A stretch of 42,278 bases of DNA from Anaerolineales bacterium. GTDB lineage: Bacteria; Chloroflexota; Anaerolineae; Anaerolineales; Villigracilaceae. Positions within the stretch are counted from its first letter, which is position 1. Every line of letters starts with the position of its first letter. Of the stretch, positions 7,306 to 16,243 are shown piece by piece. Location of the stretch: NCBI GenBank assembly GCA_024710905.1, contig JANJTV010000061.1, forward strand, positions 1 to 42,278, read 5' to 3'. The notes under the pieces are model-generated. The model saw only the letters and a list, made by a program, of their open reading frames with translations, was not told the DNA's origin and did no database searches. The position numbers and the translations under genes are program-made.

Positions 7306-8535
7306 TTATTCGTAACGCAGGGCTTCCACGGGTTGCAAGCCGGCGGCCCGGTTGGCGGGGTAGATCCCAAAAAACAGGCCCACCGCCGCCGAGAACAGGG
7401 TGGCCAGCAACACTGCACTGAGCGAAACACTCGGCGAGAAAGGCGTACCGCTTGCCGTCGCAACCTGCCCAACGACAAAAGCAATCAGCCAACCCAGTAC
7501 GATACCCACCAAGCCGCCGATCAGGCTAAGCAGGGAGGATTCGGTCAGGAACTGGATCAGGATGTCCCGTTTGCGCGCCCCAAGCGCCTTGCGCAGGCCA
7601 ATCTCGCGGGTACGCTCGGCCACGGAAACCAACATAATGTTCATAATGCCGATGCCACCCACCAGCAGGGAAATGGCAGCAATGCCACCCAGAAAGGTGG
7701 TAAACACGCCAGTGATGGTGGAGGCCGTTTCGAGGAAATCAGACTGGGTTAGTACGGTAAAGTCGTCTGCGCCCACCTGGGTACGATGACGGGTACGCAG
7801 AATCTGGGCGATCTCTTCGGCAGCCTGGGGTACCAGTTCTGCGCTGACAGCCTGCACGAAGATGACATCCACCCGGTCTGAACCGCGATTGATGATACGG
7901 GTGCGGGCCGTGGAAAGCGGGATGATGGCGACGTTATCCTGTGAACCAAATGCTCCGCCGCCCAGGCTTTTCAAGATGCCCGCTACGCGAAATGGCTGGC
8001 CTTCAATACGGACAGTTTCCCCGACCAAGCCAGCCGACCGACCAAAAAGATTTTCCGCCAACTCCGGGCCAAGCAGCACGACCGAAGCCCGCCCCAGGTA
8101 ATGCTCCTGGGTGATGAAGGTTCCCTCAGTTACATCGTAATTGCGGACAGAACCATATTCGGGAGTTACACCATTAACGGTTGCCCGGCTGGTTTCACCG
8201 CCACCTGAGATTTCAATATTCCCGGCCTGTAAAATCGGTGCAACAGCTGCCACAGAAGGCGCAGCGAACGGATCTGCCAGGGCTTCGGCATCCTGCATGG
8301 TTAATGGGCGCGGGTTGCGCACATCGGCCTGATCATTGCCTCGAAAGACAAACAACAGGTTGGTACCAATGCCTGAAATCGAACCGGTAATGGTATCCTG
8401 CGCGCCCTGGCCAATCGCCAGCATGGCGATCACTGCGGCAACACCAATGACAATGCCGAGAATGGTCAGGCCGGAACGCATTTTGTTGGCGTTCAGGCTT
8501 TCCAATGACTCAAACATGATTTGCAAGAAGCTCAT
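7306..8535 (-). CDS. MacB-type ABC transporter permease (FtsX/MacB_PCD)
   Basis: A 409-residue permease. One membrane helix lies near residues 20-42 ([20 protein letters not shown]). A large extracytoplasmic MacB_PCD domain spans about 45-250. Three C-terminal helices fill the FtsX domain, with the typical [15 protein letters not shown] coupling segment near residue 310. These mechanotransmission-type permeases drive export of peptides, lipids or antibiotics from outside the membrane rather than pumping across it. The gene overlaps the ATPase gene by four bases (ATGA) and is last in the operon before a strong terminator. Confidence 0.93.
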   Translation of the reverse strand: MSFLQIMFESLESLNANKMRSGLTILGIVIGVAAVIAMLAIGQGAQDTITGSISGIGTNLLFVFRGNDQADVRNPRPLTMQDAEALADPFAAPSVAAVAPILQAGNIEISGGGETSRATVNGVTPEYGSVRNYDVTEGTFITQEHYLGRASVVLLGPELAENLFGRSAGLVGETVRIEGQPFRVAGILKSLGGGAFGSQDNVAIIPLSTARTRIINRGSDRVDVIFVQAVSAELVPQAAEEIAQILRTRHRTQVGADDFTVLTQSDFLETASTITGVFTTFLGGIAAISLLVGGIGIMNIMLVSVAERTREIGLRKALGARKRDILIQFLTESSLLSLIGGLVGIVLGWLIAFVVGQVATASGTPFSPSVSLSAVLLATLFSAAVGLFFGIYPANRAAGLQPVEALRYE

Positions 8536-9215
8536 TCCGCCTCCGTTGAAATCACGCCATCTTGCACACGGATGACACGGCCCGTCTGGGCAGCCACTTT
8601 TGGATCGTGGGTGACAATAATCAGGGTAGTGCCGCGCTCACGGTTGAGTTGCAGCAGCAAATCCATGATTTCCTGGCCTACCTTCGAATCGAGATTGCCG
8701 GTGGGTTCATCCGCCATAATAATGGCCGGGTCGTTCACCAGAGCGCGAGCAATGGCTACGCGCTGCTGCTGGCCACCGGAAAGCTCATACGGACGATGGG
8801 TCATGCGGTTTTCCAGGCCGACCGAAATCAACGATTGGCGGGCACGTTCTTTGCGATTGGGAACCTCCCCGGCATAGCGCAGGGGCAGCTCCACGTTGGC
8901 AAGTGCGGTTGCGCGAGACAGCAGGTTGAATGATTGGAAGATAAAACCAACCTTGCGGTTACGGATGTCAGCCAGCTGGTCATCGGTCAGTTCTGAGACA
9001 CGCTCACCATCCAGGTGATATTCTCCCGAGGTTGGGCGATCCAGGCAGCCAAGGATATTCATCAGGGTGGATTTACCAGAGCCACTTGGCCCCATGATGG
9101 CAACCGCCTCGCCCTTATAAATGGTTGTGGAAAGCCCACGCAGGGCATGGACCTCCATTTCTCCCATTTTGTAGACCTTGGTCAGATCCGTGGCGATAAC
9201 AACCGGTTCAGCCAT
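8532..9215 (-). CDS. MacB/LolD-type ABC transporter ATP-binding protein
   Basis: A 227-residue ATPase subunit with Walker [10 protein letters not shown]-loop in FIFQSFNLL, signature [15 protein letters not shown], Walker [14 protein letters not shown] and switch His in IIVTHD. This is the standard LolD/MacB arrangement. I start it at the ATG ending at 9215, one base after the stop of the adaptor gene. The longer frame to 9266 would run back into that gene, and its first 17 residues fit no family pattern. In many Proteobacteria ATPase and permease are fused as MacB; here they are separate, as in Gram-positive bacteria. Confidence 0.95.
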   Translation of the reverse strand: MAEPVVIATDLTKVYKMGEMEVHALRGLSTTIYKGEAVAIMGPSGSGKSTLMNILGCLDRPTSGEYHLDGERVSELTDDQLADIRNRKVGFIFQSFNLLSRATALANVELPLRYAGEVPNRKERARQSLISVGLENRMTHRPYELSGGQQQRVAIARALVNDPAIIMADEPTGNLDSKVGQEIMDLLLQLNRERGTTLIIVTHDPKVAAQTGRVIRVQDGVISTEAE

Positions 9216-9216
9216 A

Positions 9217-10629
9217 TTAGTTCCCACCGCCAGGGCCGCTACCCGCCCCGGGTCCAGACGGAGCAAAAATGGTTGGCGGATTTAGAACAATCAGGTCGCC
9301 TTCCTGCAGTTCGCCTGTCAGTACTTCACTGACCGTATCAGAAGAAGCGCCGAGGGTAATTGTCAGCGCTTGCAATTCACCATTGCGCAATACATAGACC
9401 ACCCGCTGGCCATCCACAAAGCGGACGGCGCGATTCGGTACCAGCAGGACGTCTTCCAGCTCACGAATGGTGATGGAGACGGCAGCCGTCATACCAGGTT
9501 TTACCAGTTCATCAGCATCGGTCAGTTCAACGGTAACAACGAAATTCACCGCCCCGCCTGAGTCACTGCCCACCTGGCCGACCTGCACAATTGCGCCATT
9601 GTAAGTCTTGCCAAAGATTGCATCGAAGGTCAGGGTGACCTCCTGTCCTTCGCGAATATCGTTAATATCAATTTCTGAGATGGAAACATCCACCAGCAGG
9701 CGCGACAGATCATCGATACGGAAGGCAGGCGCACCCGCTGTAACCAGGTCGCCGGGCAGGGGGTCGGCACGAGTGATTGTGCCGCTGAACGGCGCAGAAA
9801 CGCGGGCCAGGTTCAAGGTGGCCTGCGCGGCAGCAACACGGGCTTCTGCTGCCGCCAGATCAACCGGATCGACGCCGTCCACCAAACGGGAGAGACGCAA
9901 TTCGGCCAATGCCAGGTTAGCCCTGGCAATCTCCAGGTTGGCCCTGCGCTGGGCAATATCGTTATCATCCGGGCGGCCGGTGTACCAGTTGAGTTCGGCA
10001 ACCAGCTGGTCACGCTGCAATTCCAGGGAGGTCAGCTGGGCGGTTACTTCGGCTTTGCGCGAATCGCCGGTGGGCAGGCTGGCAACCGAGTTATACAGCT
10101 GGCGAGTCTGGGCAATTCGCTGGTTTAGAATATCCAGTTCAGCCTGTTTGTTCTCAATCAATGTCTCGGAGGCGCGGTCAAAACCTATCGCATCCACTTT
10201 TTTCTGGGCATCTTCCAGCGCTTTTTCGGCCTGGGCAAGCGTCAGTTCGGCTTCGGCACGACCCTGGTTTGAGACACGCAAATCTTCGAGGTCACGCTGG
10301 GCGCTGAGTAGTTCCGACTCAGCCAGGACAATGTTCTGGCTGACAGAAGTCCGGTCGAGGGTAGCCAGCATCTCCCCGGAGGAGACCTGCTGGCCAATGA
10401 CCACGTTAACCGATTCCACTTTGCCGGTGGTCTGCCAGACCAATTCCGCACTCTGGTTGGCGCGGACCGTACCAGTCGCACCAATCGAGGACAACAAATC
10501 GCCACGTACTGCGGCTGTCGTCTGGAATTCGCTTGAAGCAGCATTCCCCTGATTGACAAAAAAGATGATAGCAGCAATCACGACAACCAAAATGACCCCG
10601 CCAATGACCCAAAACCGTGTGTTTTTCAT
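9217..10629 (-). CDS. HlyD/MacA-like periplasmic adaptor subunit
   Basis: A 470-residue membrane-fusion protein. An N-terminal signal anchor (residues 7-25, [17 protein letters not shown]) holds it to the membrane. The half-motifs of a barrel-sandwich (lipoyl) domain follow near residues 60-90 and 270-300. Between them lies a long helical hairpin (about 100-265) rich in Ala, Glu and Arg, interrupted near 190-220. Beta-barrel and membrane-proximal parts follow, and the chain ends in a Gly/Pro tail. AAAGGAGA before the ATG supports the start. It is the first gene of the operon; no TolC-like outer membrane gene is present nearby. Confidence 0.92.
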   Translation of the reverse strand: MKNTRFWVIGGVILVVVIAAIIFFVNQGNAASSEFQTTAAVRGDLLSSIGATGTVRANQSAELVWQTTGKVESVNVVIGQQVSSGEMLATLDRTSVSQNIVLAESELLSAQRDLEDLRVSNQGRAEAELTLAQAEKALEDAQKKVDAIGFDRASETLIENKQAELDILNQRIAQTRQLYNSVASLPTGDSRKAEVTAQLTSLELQRDQLVAELNWYTGRPDDNDIAQRRANLEIARANLALAELRLSRLVDGVDPVDLAAAEARVAAAQATLNLARVSAPFSGTITRADPLPGDLVTAGAPAFRIDDLSRLLVDVSISEIDINDIREGQEVTLTFDAIFGKTYNGAIVQVGQVGSDSGGAVNFVVTVELTDADELVKPGMTAAVSITIRELEDVLLVPNRAVRFVDGQRVVYVLRNGELQALTITLGASSDTVSEVLTGELQEGDLIVLNPPTIFAPSGPGAGSGPGGGN

Positions 10630-10920
10630 GCAGCGTCTCCTTTAAGGACAGTTTACACAACTTGTGATTCTAACCTATCGAACACGACAAATGCCAGCAC
10701 AATTAGGCATTCTTACAGGGATTTTATGAGAATCTTACAAGATTAACAAAATTGGGATGGTTTTTAAGCAATCGGCGAATTAAGACCCCATTGGTCTGGG
10801 AATTTATGACGAATGTCGCCGGGTTTGGTGACATCCGTTGCTGACTAATTCAGTAAGGGTTAGGTATCATCTGTACATCAATTTTTATCTTTCAACCCTG
10901 CGCCAGCGGAGGACGTACCC
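10630..10920. promoter_or_regulatory. Divergent intergenic region with imperfect inverted repeat
   Basis: This 291-base region separates the MacA-like gene from the GltD-like gene and must hold promoters for both. The clearest element is an inverted repeat, CGAATGTCGCC (10810-10820) and GGTGACATCCG (10827-10837), with 9 of 11 positions paired around GGGTTT. It could be an operator or a leader hairpin for the plus-strand gene. TATCAT at 10865-10870 is a possible -10 for that gene. GCGGAGGAC just before 10921 is its binding site. Confidence 0.4.
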
Positions 10921-12360
10921 ATGCAAGCGGTTCCCAGCGAATTCCTGACGATTGACCGAAAAGAACGCGCCAACAAACCTTATAGTGACCTGAACCTGCG
11001 CCCGCCAACCGAGCGGGTTTGCGATTTTGATGATGTTGTGATCTCCTTTTCATCAGAACGCGCCATGGCCGAGGCGGCGCGTTGCATCCATTGCCCGGAC
11101 CCGGCTCCTTGTATGGTGGCCTGCCCGACAAAAAATGACATCCCTTCAGCTATGTGGCTGATTGAGCAGGGCCGGTTTAAAGAAGCGGCAGCAATCTATC
11201 ATCAAACATCCTCCTTACCCGAGGTTTGTGGCCGGGTTTGCCCGCACGAACAACTCTGCCAGGGCTCCTGCGTGTTGAACAAACATCACACCCCGGTGTT
11301 GACCGGGCAACTGGAAGTCTTTGCGCTGGAATGGGAACGCGCCAACGACCCGCACGTCATCCAAAAAGCGCCTGCCACCGGCAGGAAAATTGCCATTGTT
11401 GGGGCTGGCCCAGCCGGGCTTTCAGCAGCTCACCTGCTGCTGGAACGCGGCCACGCTGTGACCATCTACGATGCCAAACCTGCCCCCGGCGGCTTGATGG
11501 TTTATGGTATCCCGAACTTCAAACTACCCAAAGACTCGTTCTTCCGCAAGTGGGAAGACCTGGAACGAGCCGGGGCGCATTTTGTCGGTAATACCTACGT
11601 CGGCAAGGATATTACGATTGACCAACTTTTTGAACAGGGCTACCAGGCCGTGTTCGTCGGTGTCGGTACAGGCATTGACGCACCGATGGAAATTGCCGGC
11701 GAGGACCTGCCCGGCGTGTACGAAGCCACCGATTTCCTGATTCGCGGAAACGTGGAAGAAAATTACCTGCCGAATGATAAAAAAGAACGCCCGCAGGTTG
11801 GCAAACGTGTGGCCGTGATTGGCGGAGGCGATACAGCTGCCGACTGCCTGCGCACCGCCCTGCGGATGGGCGCAGAAGAAGTGATTTGCATCTACCGTCG
11901 CACTGAAAAAGAAATGCCCGGCGGCTACAAAGACCGCCAGATGGCTAAAGACGAAGGCGCACAATTCCGCTTCCTGACCCAGCCTGTAAAGTTCATCCCC
12001 GGCCCGGATGGCCGCCTGGCCGCCATTGAATGCATCGAGATGCAGCTGGGCGAACCGGATGCCAAAGGCCGCCGCAAACCCGTCCCGGTTGAAGGCTCCA
12101 ATTTCAGCATCGCCGTGGATACAGCCATCAAGGCGCTCGGGTACTGGCCAGATCCGGTCATTGGCAAAACCACACCAGACCTGGAAACCCACGATTGGGG
12201 CCTGATCACCGTGACTGATAAGAAAACCGGCGCCACCACCCGCCCCGGCGTGTATGCAGGCGGCGACGGCGTCACCGGGCCAGACCTGGTGGTAACAGCC
12301 ATGGTCGCAGGGCGAAAATCTGCCGAGGCGATTGACCAGTATCTCAAGACATTGGAATAA
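10921..12360 (+). CDS. GltD/NfnB-like NAD(P)-dependent FAD oxidoreductase
   Basis: A 479-residue flavoprotein. The N-terminal Fer4_20 domain has two Cys clusters for [4Fe-4S] centres, CIHCPDPAPCMVACP (near residue 57) and VCGRVCPHEQLCQGSC. The FAD-binding motif is VGAGPAGLSAAHLL (about 160), and the NAD(P) site is VIGGGDTAADCLRTALRMGA (about 300). A final GxxGD segment is AGGDGVTGPDLV. It matches the small subunit of glutamate synthase, the so-called homotetrameric GltA, and the NfnB-type transhydrogenase subunit. No large glutamate synthase gene or NfnA lies next to it, so the physiological partner is unknown. It stands alone between a regulatory region and a terminator. Confidence 0.87.
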   Translation: MQAVPSEFLTIDRKERANKPYSDLNLRPPTERVCDFDDVVISFSSERAMAEAARCIHCPDPAPCMVACPTKNDIPSAMWLIEQGRFKEAAAIYHQTSSLPEVCGRVCPHEQLCQGSCVLNKHHTPVLTGQLEVFALEWERANDPHVIQKAPATGRKIAIVGAGPAGLSAAHLLLERGHAVTIYDAKPAPGGLMVYGIPNFKLPKDSFFRKWEDLERAGAHFVGNTYVGKDITIDQLFEQGYQAVFVGVGTGIDAPMEIAGEDLPGVYEATDFLIRGNVEENYLPNDKKERPQVGKRVAVIGGGDTAADCLRTALRMGAEEVICIYRRTEKEMPGGYKDRQMAKDEGAQFRFLTQPVKFIPGPDGRLAAIECIEMQLGEPDAKGRRKPVPVEGSNFSIAVDTAIKALGYWPDPVIGKTTPDLETHDWGLITVTDKKTGATTRPGVYAGGDGVTGPDLVVTAMVAGRKSAEAIDQYLKTLE

Positions 12361-12378
12361 AGGCCCCCGTACACCACC

Positions 12379-12417
12379 AACAATCTCCCTTACACACCGG
12401 GAGATTGTTTATTCTTA
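12379..12417 (+). terminator. Intrinsic terminator after the GltD-like gene
   Basis: An 11-bp perfect stem, AACAATCTCCC (12379-12389) with GGGAGATTGTT (12399-12409), and a 9-base loop are followed by a T-rich tail (TTTATTCTT). It lies 19 bases past the stop codon. Its 3' arm overlaps the presumed -35 of the next operon. Confidence 0.85.
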
Positions 12418-12434
12418 ATCGGCTTGGGTATAAT
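12405..12434 (+). promoter_or_regulatory. Promoter of the envelope cassette, possibly giving a leaderless mRNA
   Basis: A perfect -10, TATAAT (12429-12434), lies only six bases before the ATG at 12441. TTGTTT (12405-12410) serves as a weak -35 at an 18-base spacer. The transcription start would fall at or next to the A of the start codon, so the first gene would have no untranslated leader and no Shine-Dalgarno site. Confidence 0.5.
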
Positions 12435-12440
12435 CGGCGC

Positions 12441-13691
12441 ATGCGCTGGCTGGCCCGCCTCCCTGCCTATCTTCTCATCACCGCCCTGCTGCTTCTGCTC
12501 GGGCCGGCATCCTTTCAAATCCGTACCCTGCCCGAACGACTTGACTTGTTGGCCCGCCCGCAGGCCTTTGATTACACATCCTGGACCATCAACGCATTGT
12601 GGGTCAAATTCAGTCATGGCATATTGGGCAGCCCGCATTACTTTGCCCCTGACCAGCAGCGCGCCCTGACCCTGGAATACCTGAAGCTGGTCGATGAGCT
12701 GAACCGCGTCAAGCGTGAGATCGAGATCATTTATGCCGACCCGAATGTAGCCAATCCCCGGCAGGCGGCGGCAGCGTTTCAGGTCGAACAAGAATTGATT
12801 ACACGCAGATTGGCGGAGATTTCCCCCTTCACCGAAGCCGTGTTGGAATTCCAGATCAGCCAGGCAGCAGATTATTACGGACTCACCCTGGGCGGCCAGC
12901 CATTTCCCCATGTCCTGTACCATGTGACACCCCTGCCACAAAATCTGGTCGTCTCCCGCCGGGATGTCATCCAGCAGGAAACCAGTTACCTGCTCAACCC
13001 GGATCTGACCACCGAACAGGCCGAGGCGCTGGAAGCACTTGCAGATGAACAATTGGGCGTCTCAACCCTGGTGGTGCCGGTCGGGGGCATTGCCCTCTAC
13101 CCCACCATGGTCATGCGCACCTCCGCGCTGGACTGGCTGGCTGAAGTGATTGCCCACGAGTGGATCCATGTCTACCTGCTTAACAAACCGCTGGGCAGGA
13201 ACTACAGCACCACCCCTGAACTGCGCACCATGAATGAGACGGTTGCCTCCATCGCCGGGAAGGAAATCGGCCAGTGGGTGCTTGAACAATACTACCCGGA
13301 GTATGCCCTACAGCAGCCTGTCCGCCTCCACTTGCGCCCGACAGACCAGGACGAACCCGCCTTTGACTTCCGAGCTGAAATGTATGAGACCCGGGTAATT
13401 GCCGACAGGCTGCTGGCGGAAGGCAAGATAGACCAGGCGGAAGCCTACATGGAAGCCAGGCGGCTGGTATTCTGGAACAATGGGTATGCCATCCGAAAAA
13501 TTAACCAGGCGTATTTTGCTTTTTATGGCGCTTATGCCGATACACCCGGCGGCGCAGCCGGGGAAGACCCGGTTGGCCCGGCCGTCCGTGCCCTGCGCGA
13601 ACGCAGCCAGACCCTCAAAGAATTCCTCGACATAATGGGCGAAATGGATTCCTTTGAAGACCTGCTTTTGGAATTGGAAAAATCACATTGA
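12441..13691 (+). CDS. Membrane-anchored HExxH zinc metallopeptidase, gluzincin-like
   Basis: A 416-residue protein with an N-terminal signal anchor (PAYLLITALLLLLGPASF) and an otherwise extracytoplasmic chain. The zinc site is AHEWIHVYL (H239, E240, H243). NETVAS follows with E266, a good third ligand, as in gluzincins with HExxH-x22-E. The protein N-terminal to this is helical and may act as a gate or pro-region. I do not recognise a named peptidase family. The ATG at 12441 is chosen because the frame upstream contains the promoter. Its stop overlaps the TTG start of the next gene, so it belongs to the four-gene cassette. Confidence 0.72.
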   Translation: MRWLARLPAYLLITALLLLLGPASFQIRTLPERLDLLARPQAFDYTSWTINALWVKFSHGILGSPHYFAPDQQRALTLEYLKLVDELNRVKREIEIIYADPNVANPRQAAAAFQVEQELITRRLAEISPFTEAVLEFQISQAADYYGLTLGGQPFPHVLYHVTPLPQNLVVSRRDVIQQETSYLLNPDLTTEQAEALEALADEQLGVSTLVVPVGGIALYPTMVMRTSALDWLAEVIAHEWIHVYLLNKPLGRNYSTTPELRTMNETVASIAGKEIGQWVLEQYYPEYALQQPVRLHLRPTDQDEPAFDFRAEMYETRVIADRLLAEGKIDQAEAYMEARRLVFWNNGYAIRKINQAYFAFYGAYADTPGGAAGEDPVGPAVRALRERSQTLKEFLDIMGEMDSFEDLLLELEKSH

Positions 13692-14947
13692 ACCCCCTGA
13701 AACCATTGACCCTGCTGGCCTGCCTGGCTGCCCTTCTGTTTGCAACAAGCTGCACCCCGGCCACAACAATCGAAGCCACTCTCCCGGCCGCCACCTCGAC
13801 CTCCCGGCCAAATGCCACGCCGGTCGGCTCCCAGGTACGGGTGGGCGCATGTGAACAAGTGGCCGTCAACCCTACCCCTGCGCCCAGTGAAGCCAGCCTG
13901 TTTGCTCCCGTGAGCAATGGTGACTGGGTGCGTGGTCCCCAAGACGCGCCAGTGACCCTGATTATGTATTGCGATTTTCAGGAAAGCAACTGTGCCAACC
14001 TGGCTATGGCGCTGAAAAACCTGCAAACCCGCCAGCCCAATTCCGTGCGGGTGATCTTCAGGCATTTCCCCTTGGTAACAGTCTTTGACAAGACCATCCA
14101 GGCCAGCCTGGCCGCCGAAGCTGCCGGTCGGCAGGGAAAATTCTGGGAAATGCACGACCTGCTGTACGAGAATCATGCCGAATGGGTGGACCTGCCCGCT
14201 GAAGAATTCCCCACCTACCTGGGCAGCCTGGCAGTGCTGGCAGGGCTGGACATCGCTCAATTAAACGTGGATGCAGCCGACCCTGCGCTCTCCGGATTCC
14301 CCTTGGAAGCCTTCGAAAGCGGGAAAACCATCGGCCTGCCTGGCGTCCCGTTGTTGCTGATTAACGGCCAGATTTATACCGGCCCGCGTGACGAATACAG
14401 CCTGGAATACATCACCAGCCTGATTGCGCTGGGAGAACGCCAGTACAAGACCTGCCCCGAGGTGGTGATTGACCCGCAAAAAACCTACTTAGCCCGGATA
14501 AAAACCGACAAGGGGGAAGTGGTATTGCGGCTGTTTGCAGCCCGCGCGCCAAACACGGTTAACAACTTTGTTTTCTTGGTCCAAAATGGATGGTACGATA
14601 ACATTACCTTTCATCGCGTCGTGGAGGGGGCTGTCGTCCAGACCGGCGACCCCAGCGGCACAGGCGTGGGCGGACCGGGTTACCTGATCGATGATGAAAT
14701 CTCGGAGACCATTTACTTTGACCGCCCTGGCTTGGTTGCCATGGCCAATTCCGGGCCAAATACCAACGGCAGCCAGTTTTTCATCACCCTGATGCCCCTT
14801 CCACAACTGAACGGCGATTACAGTATTTTCGGCGAAGTGGTCAGCGGCATGAGCATTTTGCAACAAATTACACCGCGCTCGCCCACCCCCGGCCAGGTTT
14901 TGCCGCCCGGCGACACACTACTAAGCATTACCATTGAGGAAGAATGA
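13688..14947 (+). CDS. DsbA-like thioredoxin / cyclophilin fusion lipoprotein
   Basis: A 419-residue two-domain protein. A signal peptide ends in a lipobox-like FATSC (Cys22), and a Thr/Pro-rich linker follows. Residues 78-250 form a DsbA-like (Thioredoxin_4) domain with GDPxxR-like entry, YCDFQESNC and the cis-Pro loop GVPLLLING. The usual C-P-x-C is ESNC here: Cys102 is kept, Glu99 replaces the first Cys, and an extra Cys95 stands before it. Residues 265-419 are a cyclophilin peptidyl-prolyl isomerase (FHRVV 308-312, VVQTGDP, QFFIT 363-367). The TTG start overlaps the upstream TGA. It probably acts as an extracellular folding factor. Confidence 0.85.
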   Translation: MNPLKPLTLLACLAALLFATSCTPATTIEATLPAATSTSRPNATPVGSQVRVGACEQVAVNPTPAPSEASLFAPVSNGDWVRGPQDAPVTLIMYCDFQESNCANLAMALKNLQTRQPNSVRVIFRHFPLVTVFDKTIQASLAAEAAGRQGKFWEMHDLLYENHAEWVDLPAEEFPTYLGSLAVLAGLDIAQLNVDAADPALSGFPLEAFESGKTIGLPGVPLLLINGQIYTGPRDEYSLEYITSLIALGERQYKTCPEVVIDPQKTYLARIKTDKGEVVLRLFAARAPNTVNNFVFLVQNGWYDNITFHRVVEGAVVQTGDPSGTGVGGPGYLIDDEISETIYFDRPGLVAMANSGPNTNGSQFFITLMPLPQLNGDYSIFGEVVSGMSILQQITPRSPTPGQVLPPGDTLLSITIEEE

Positions 14948-16224
14948 ACGCATCCAACCCCAACAACCGGAACATCGCTTATAGTCTGGCGGCGGCCTTT
15001 TTTGCATTAACCATGGTCAGCCTGCTTACCGGCGGTCTGGTGGGCCTGCTTGCCGCAACCATCAGCGCCCTGGAAGACGACATCGTGACCGGCATGCCGA
15101 TTGCCATGCTTGGCAGCGGCATGGTCTTTTCAAGCCTGGTGTTACTCATTCCTCTTTACCTGAGCGTTCACACCATCTTTTCGGAAGAAGACAGCCGGTT
15201 GTTTGGCTGGCATGTGGATGACCGAATCGTATTGCCGCTGCTGACAGGGTTGTGGGCTGGCTCTCTCACGCTGGGGTACTATTCCCCGGACCTGGCCCCC
15301 GCCGATTGGCTGCTCCTACCACTCGCTAACCTCGGTGCGGTCGCTTTCCCGATCATCTTGTTCACCCGGTTGGCATTACATAAACTTCCCTGGAATTCCA
15401 TTCGACGAGGCTGGAATACCCTAGGCCTGGGCATGACCCTTGGCCCACTGGTTATTATCATTGCAGAACTAATGGTTGTAGCCTTCCTGATGGGTTTAGG
15501 GTTACTCTACCTTGGGCTGACCCCCGGAATGGCTGAGCAGATGACCAACTGGGCTGCCCAGATGGAACAAACCAGCGAACTGGAGTTTTTCAACCAGTTT
15601 ATCCGTTGGTTATTCTCCCCCATGACCCTGTTTGGTGTCATCAGTTTCATGTCGGTCATTGTACCCGCCATTGAAGAAGCGCTTAAACCCATCGGCGTAT
15701 GGCTTACAGGAGGCCGCCTGCTCTCCACCACCGATGGCTTCGTACTGGGCGTACTCAGCGGCGCGGGCTTCAGCCTGTTTGAGAGCCTTGGCGCATCAGC
15801 AGGCGCGGGAGGGGATGCCGCCGCCTGGCTGGAACTGGTGGTCGGACGCAGCGGCACATCCCTTTTACACATCTTTAACTGCGGGTTGGTAGGCTGGGGA
15901 TTGGCGGGCGCCTTCCAGGAACGGAAGTACATTCGGCTGGGCCTGCTCTTTACTGCGAGCATCTTAATCCATGGCCTGTGGAATACCGCCAGCATCCTGC
16001 ATGGACTACTGACCATCCAGGAATTCAAGGCCTACATCCCTTCATACCTAAAAACGGGCATCCCGTTTGAATATATCCTGGTCGGCTTGGTGCTGATCAT
16101 GCTGGCCGGGCTGGTAGCGATCAACATACACTTGCAGCCAGCCGCAACCGATGAAGCCATCGAGTATAATTCTGCGCCGCCAGCCGAGTCAGACAATCCG
16201 GATGGCGATACTACCACCGCCTGA
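14944..16224 (+). CDS. PrsW family intramembrane metalloprotease
   Basis: A 426-residue polytopic protein with about nine hydrophobic segments. PrsW signatures are present: PAIEEALKP (E244, E245), GAGFSLFE (E280), SLLHIFNCGLVGWG (H309) and HGLWNTAS (H343). In Bacillus subtilis PrsW makes the first cut in anti-sigma factor RsiW, releasing SigW during envelope stress. The target here is unknown and no sigma/anti-sigma pair is in the window. The start overlaps the preceding stop as ATGA, which implies co-translation with the DsbA-cyclophilin protein. The C-terminal 20 residues are soluble and acidic. Confidence 0.88.
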   Translation: MNASNPNNRNIAYSLAAAFFALTMVSLLTGGLVGLLAATISALEDDIVTGMPIAMLGSGMVFSSLVLLIPLYLSVHTIFSEEDSRLFGWHVDDRIVLPLLTGLWAGSLTLGYYSPDLAPADWLLLPLANLGAVAFPIILFTRLALHKLPWNSIRRGWNTLGLGMTLGPLVIIIAELMVVAFLMGLGLLYLGLTPGMAEQMTNWAAQMEQTSELEFFNQFIRWLFSPMTLFGVISFMSVIVPAIEEALKPIGVWLTGGRLLSTTDGFVLGVLSGAGFSLFESLGASAGAGGDAAAWLELVVGRSGTSLLHIFNCGLVGWGLAGAFQERKYIRLGLLFTASILIHGLWNTASILHGLLTIQEFKAYIPSYLKTGIPFEYILVGLVLIMLAGLVAINIHLQPAATDEAIEYNSAPPAESDNPDGDTTTA

Positions 16225-16243
16225 ATCTTTTCAAGGATAAAAA

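Noticed and set aside
6712..7752. A long plus-strand frame of 346 codons.
   Set aside because: It runs antisense to the GNAT and MacB genes, crosses the terminator at 7265-7289, and its composition is that of a shadow frame. The minus-strand genes have clear motifs.
9608..10552. A plus-strand frame of 314 codons.
   Set aside because: It is antisense to the MacA-like gene, very rich in Ser, Arg and Ala, and lacks a family or a binding site.
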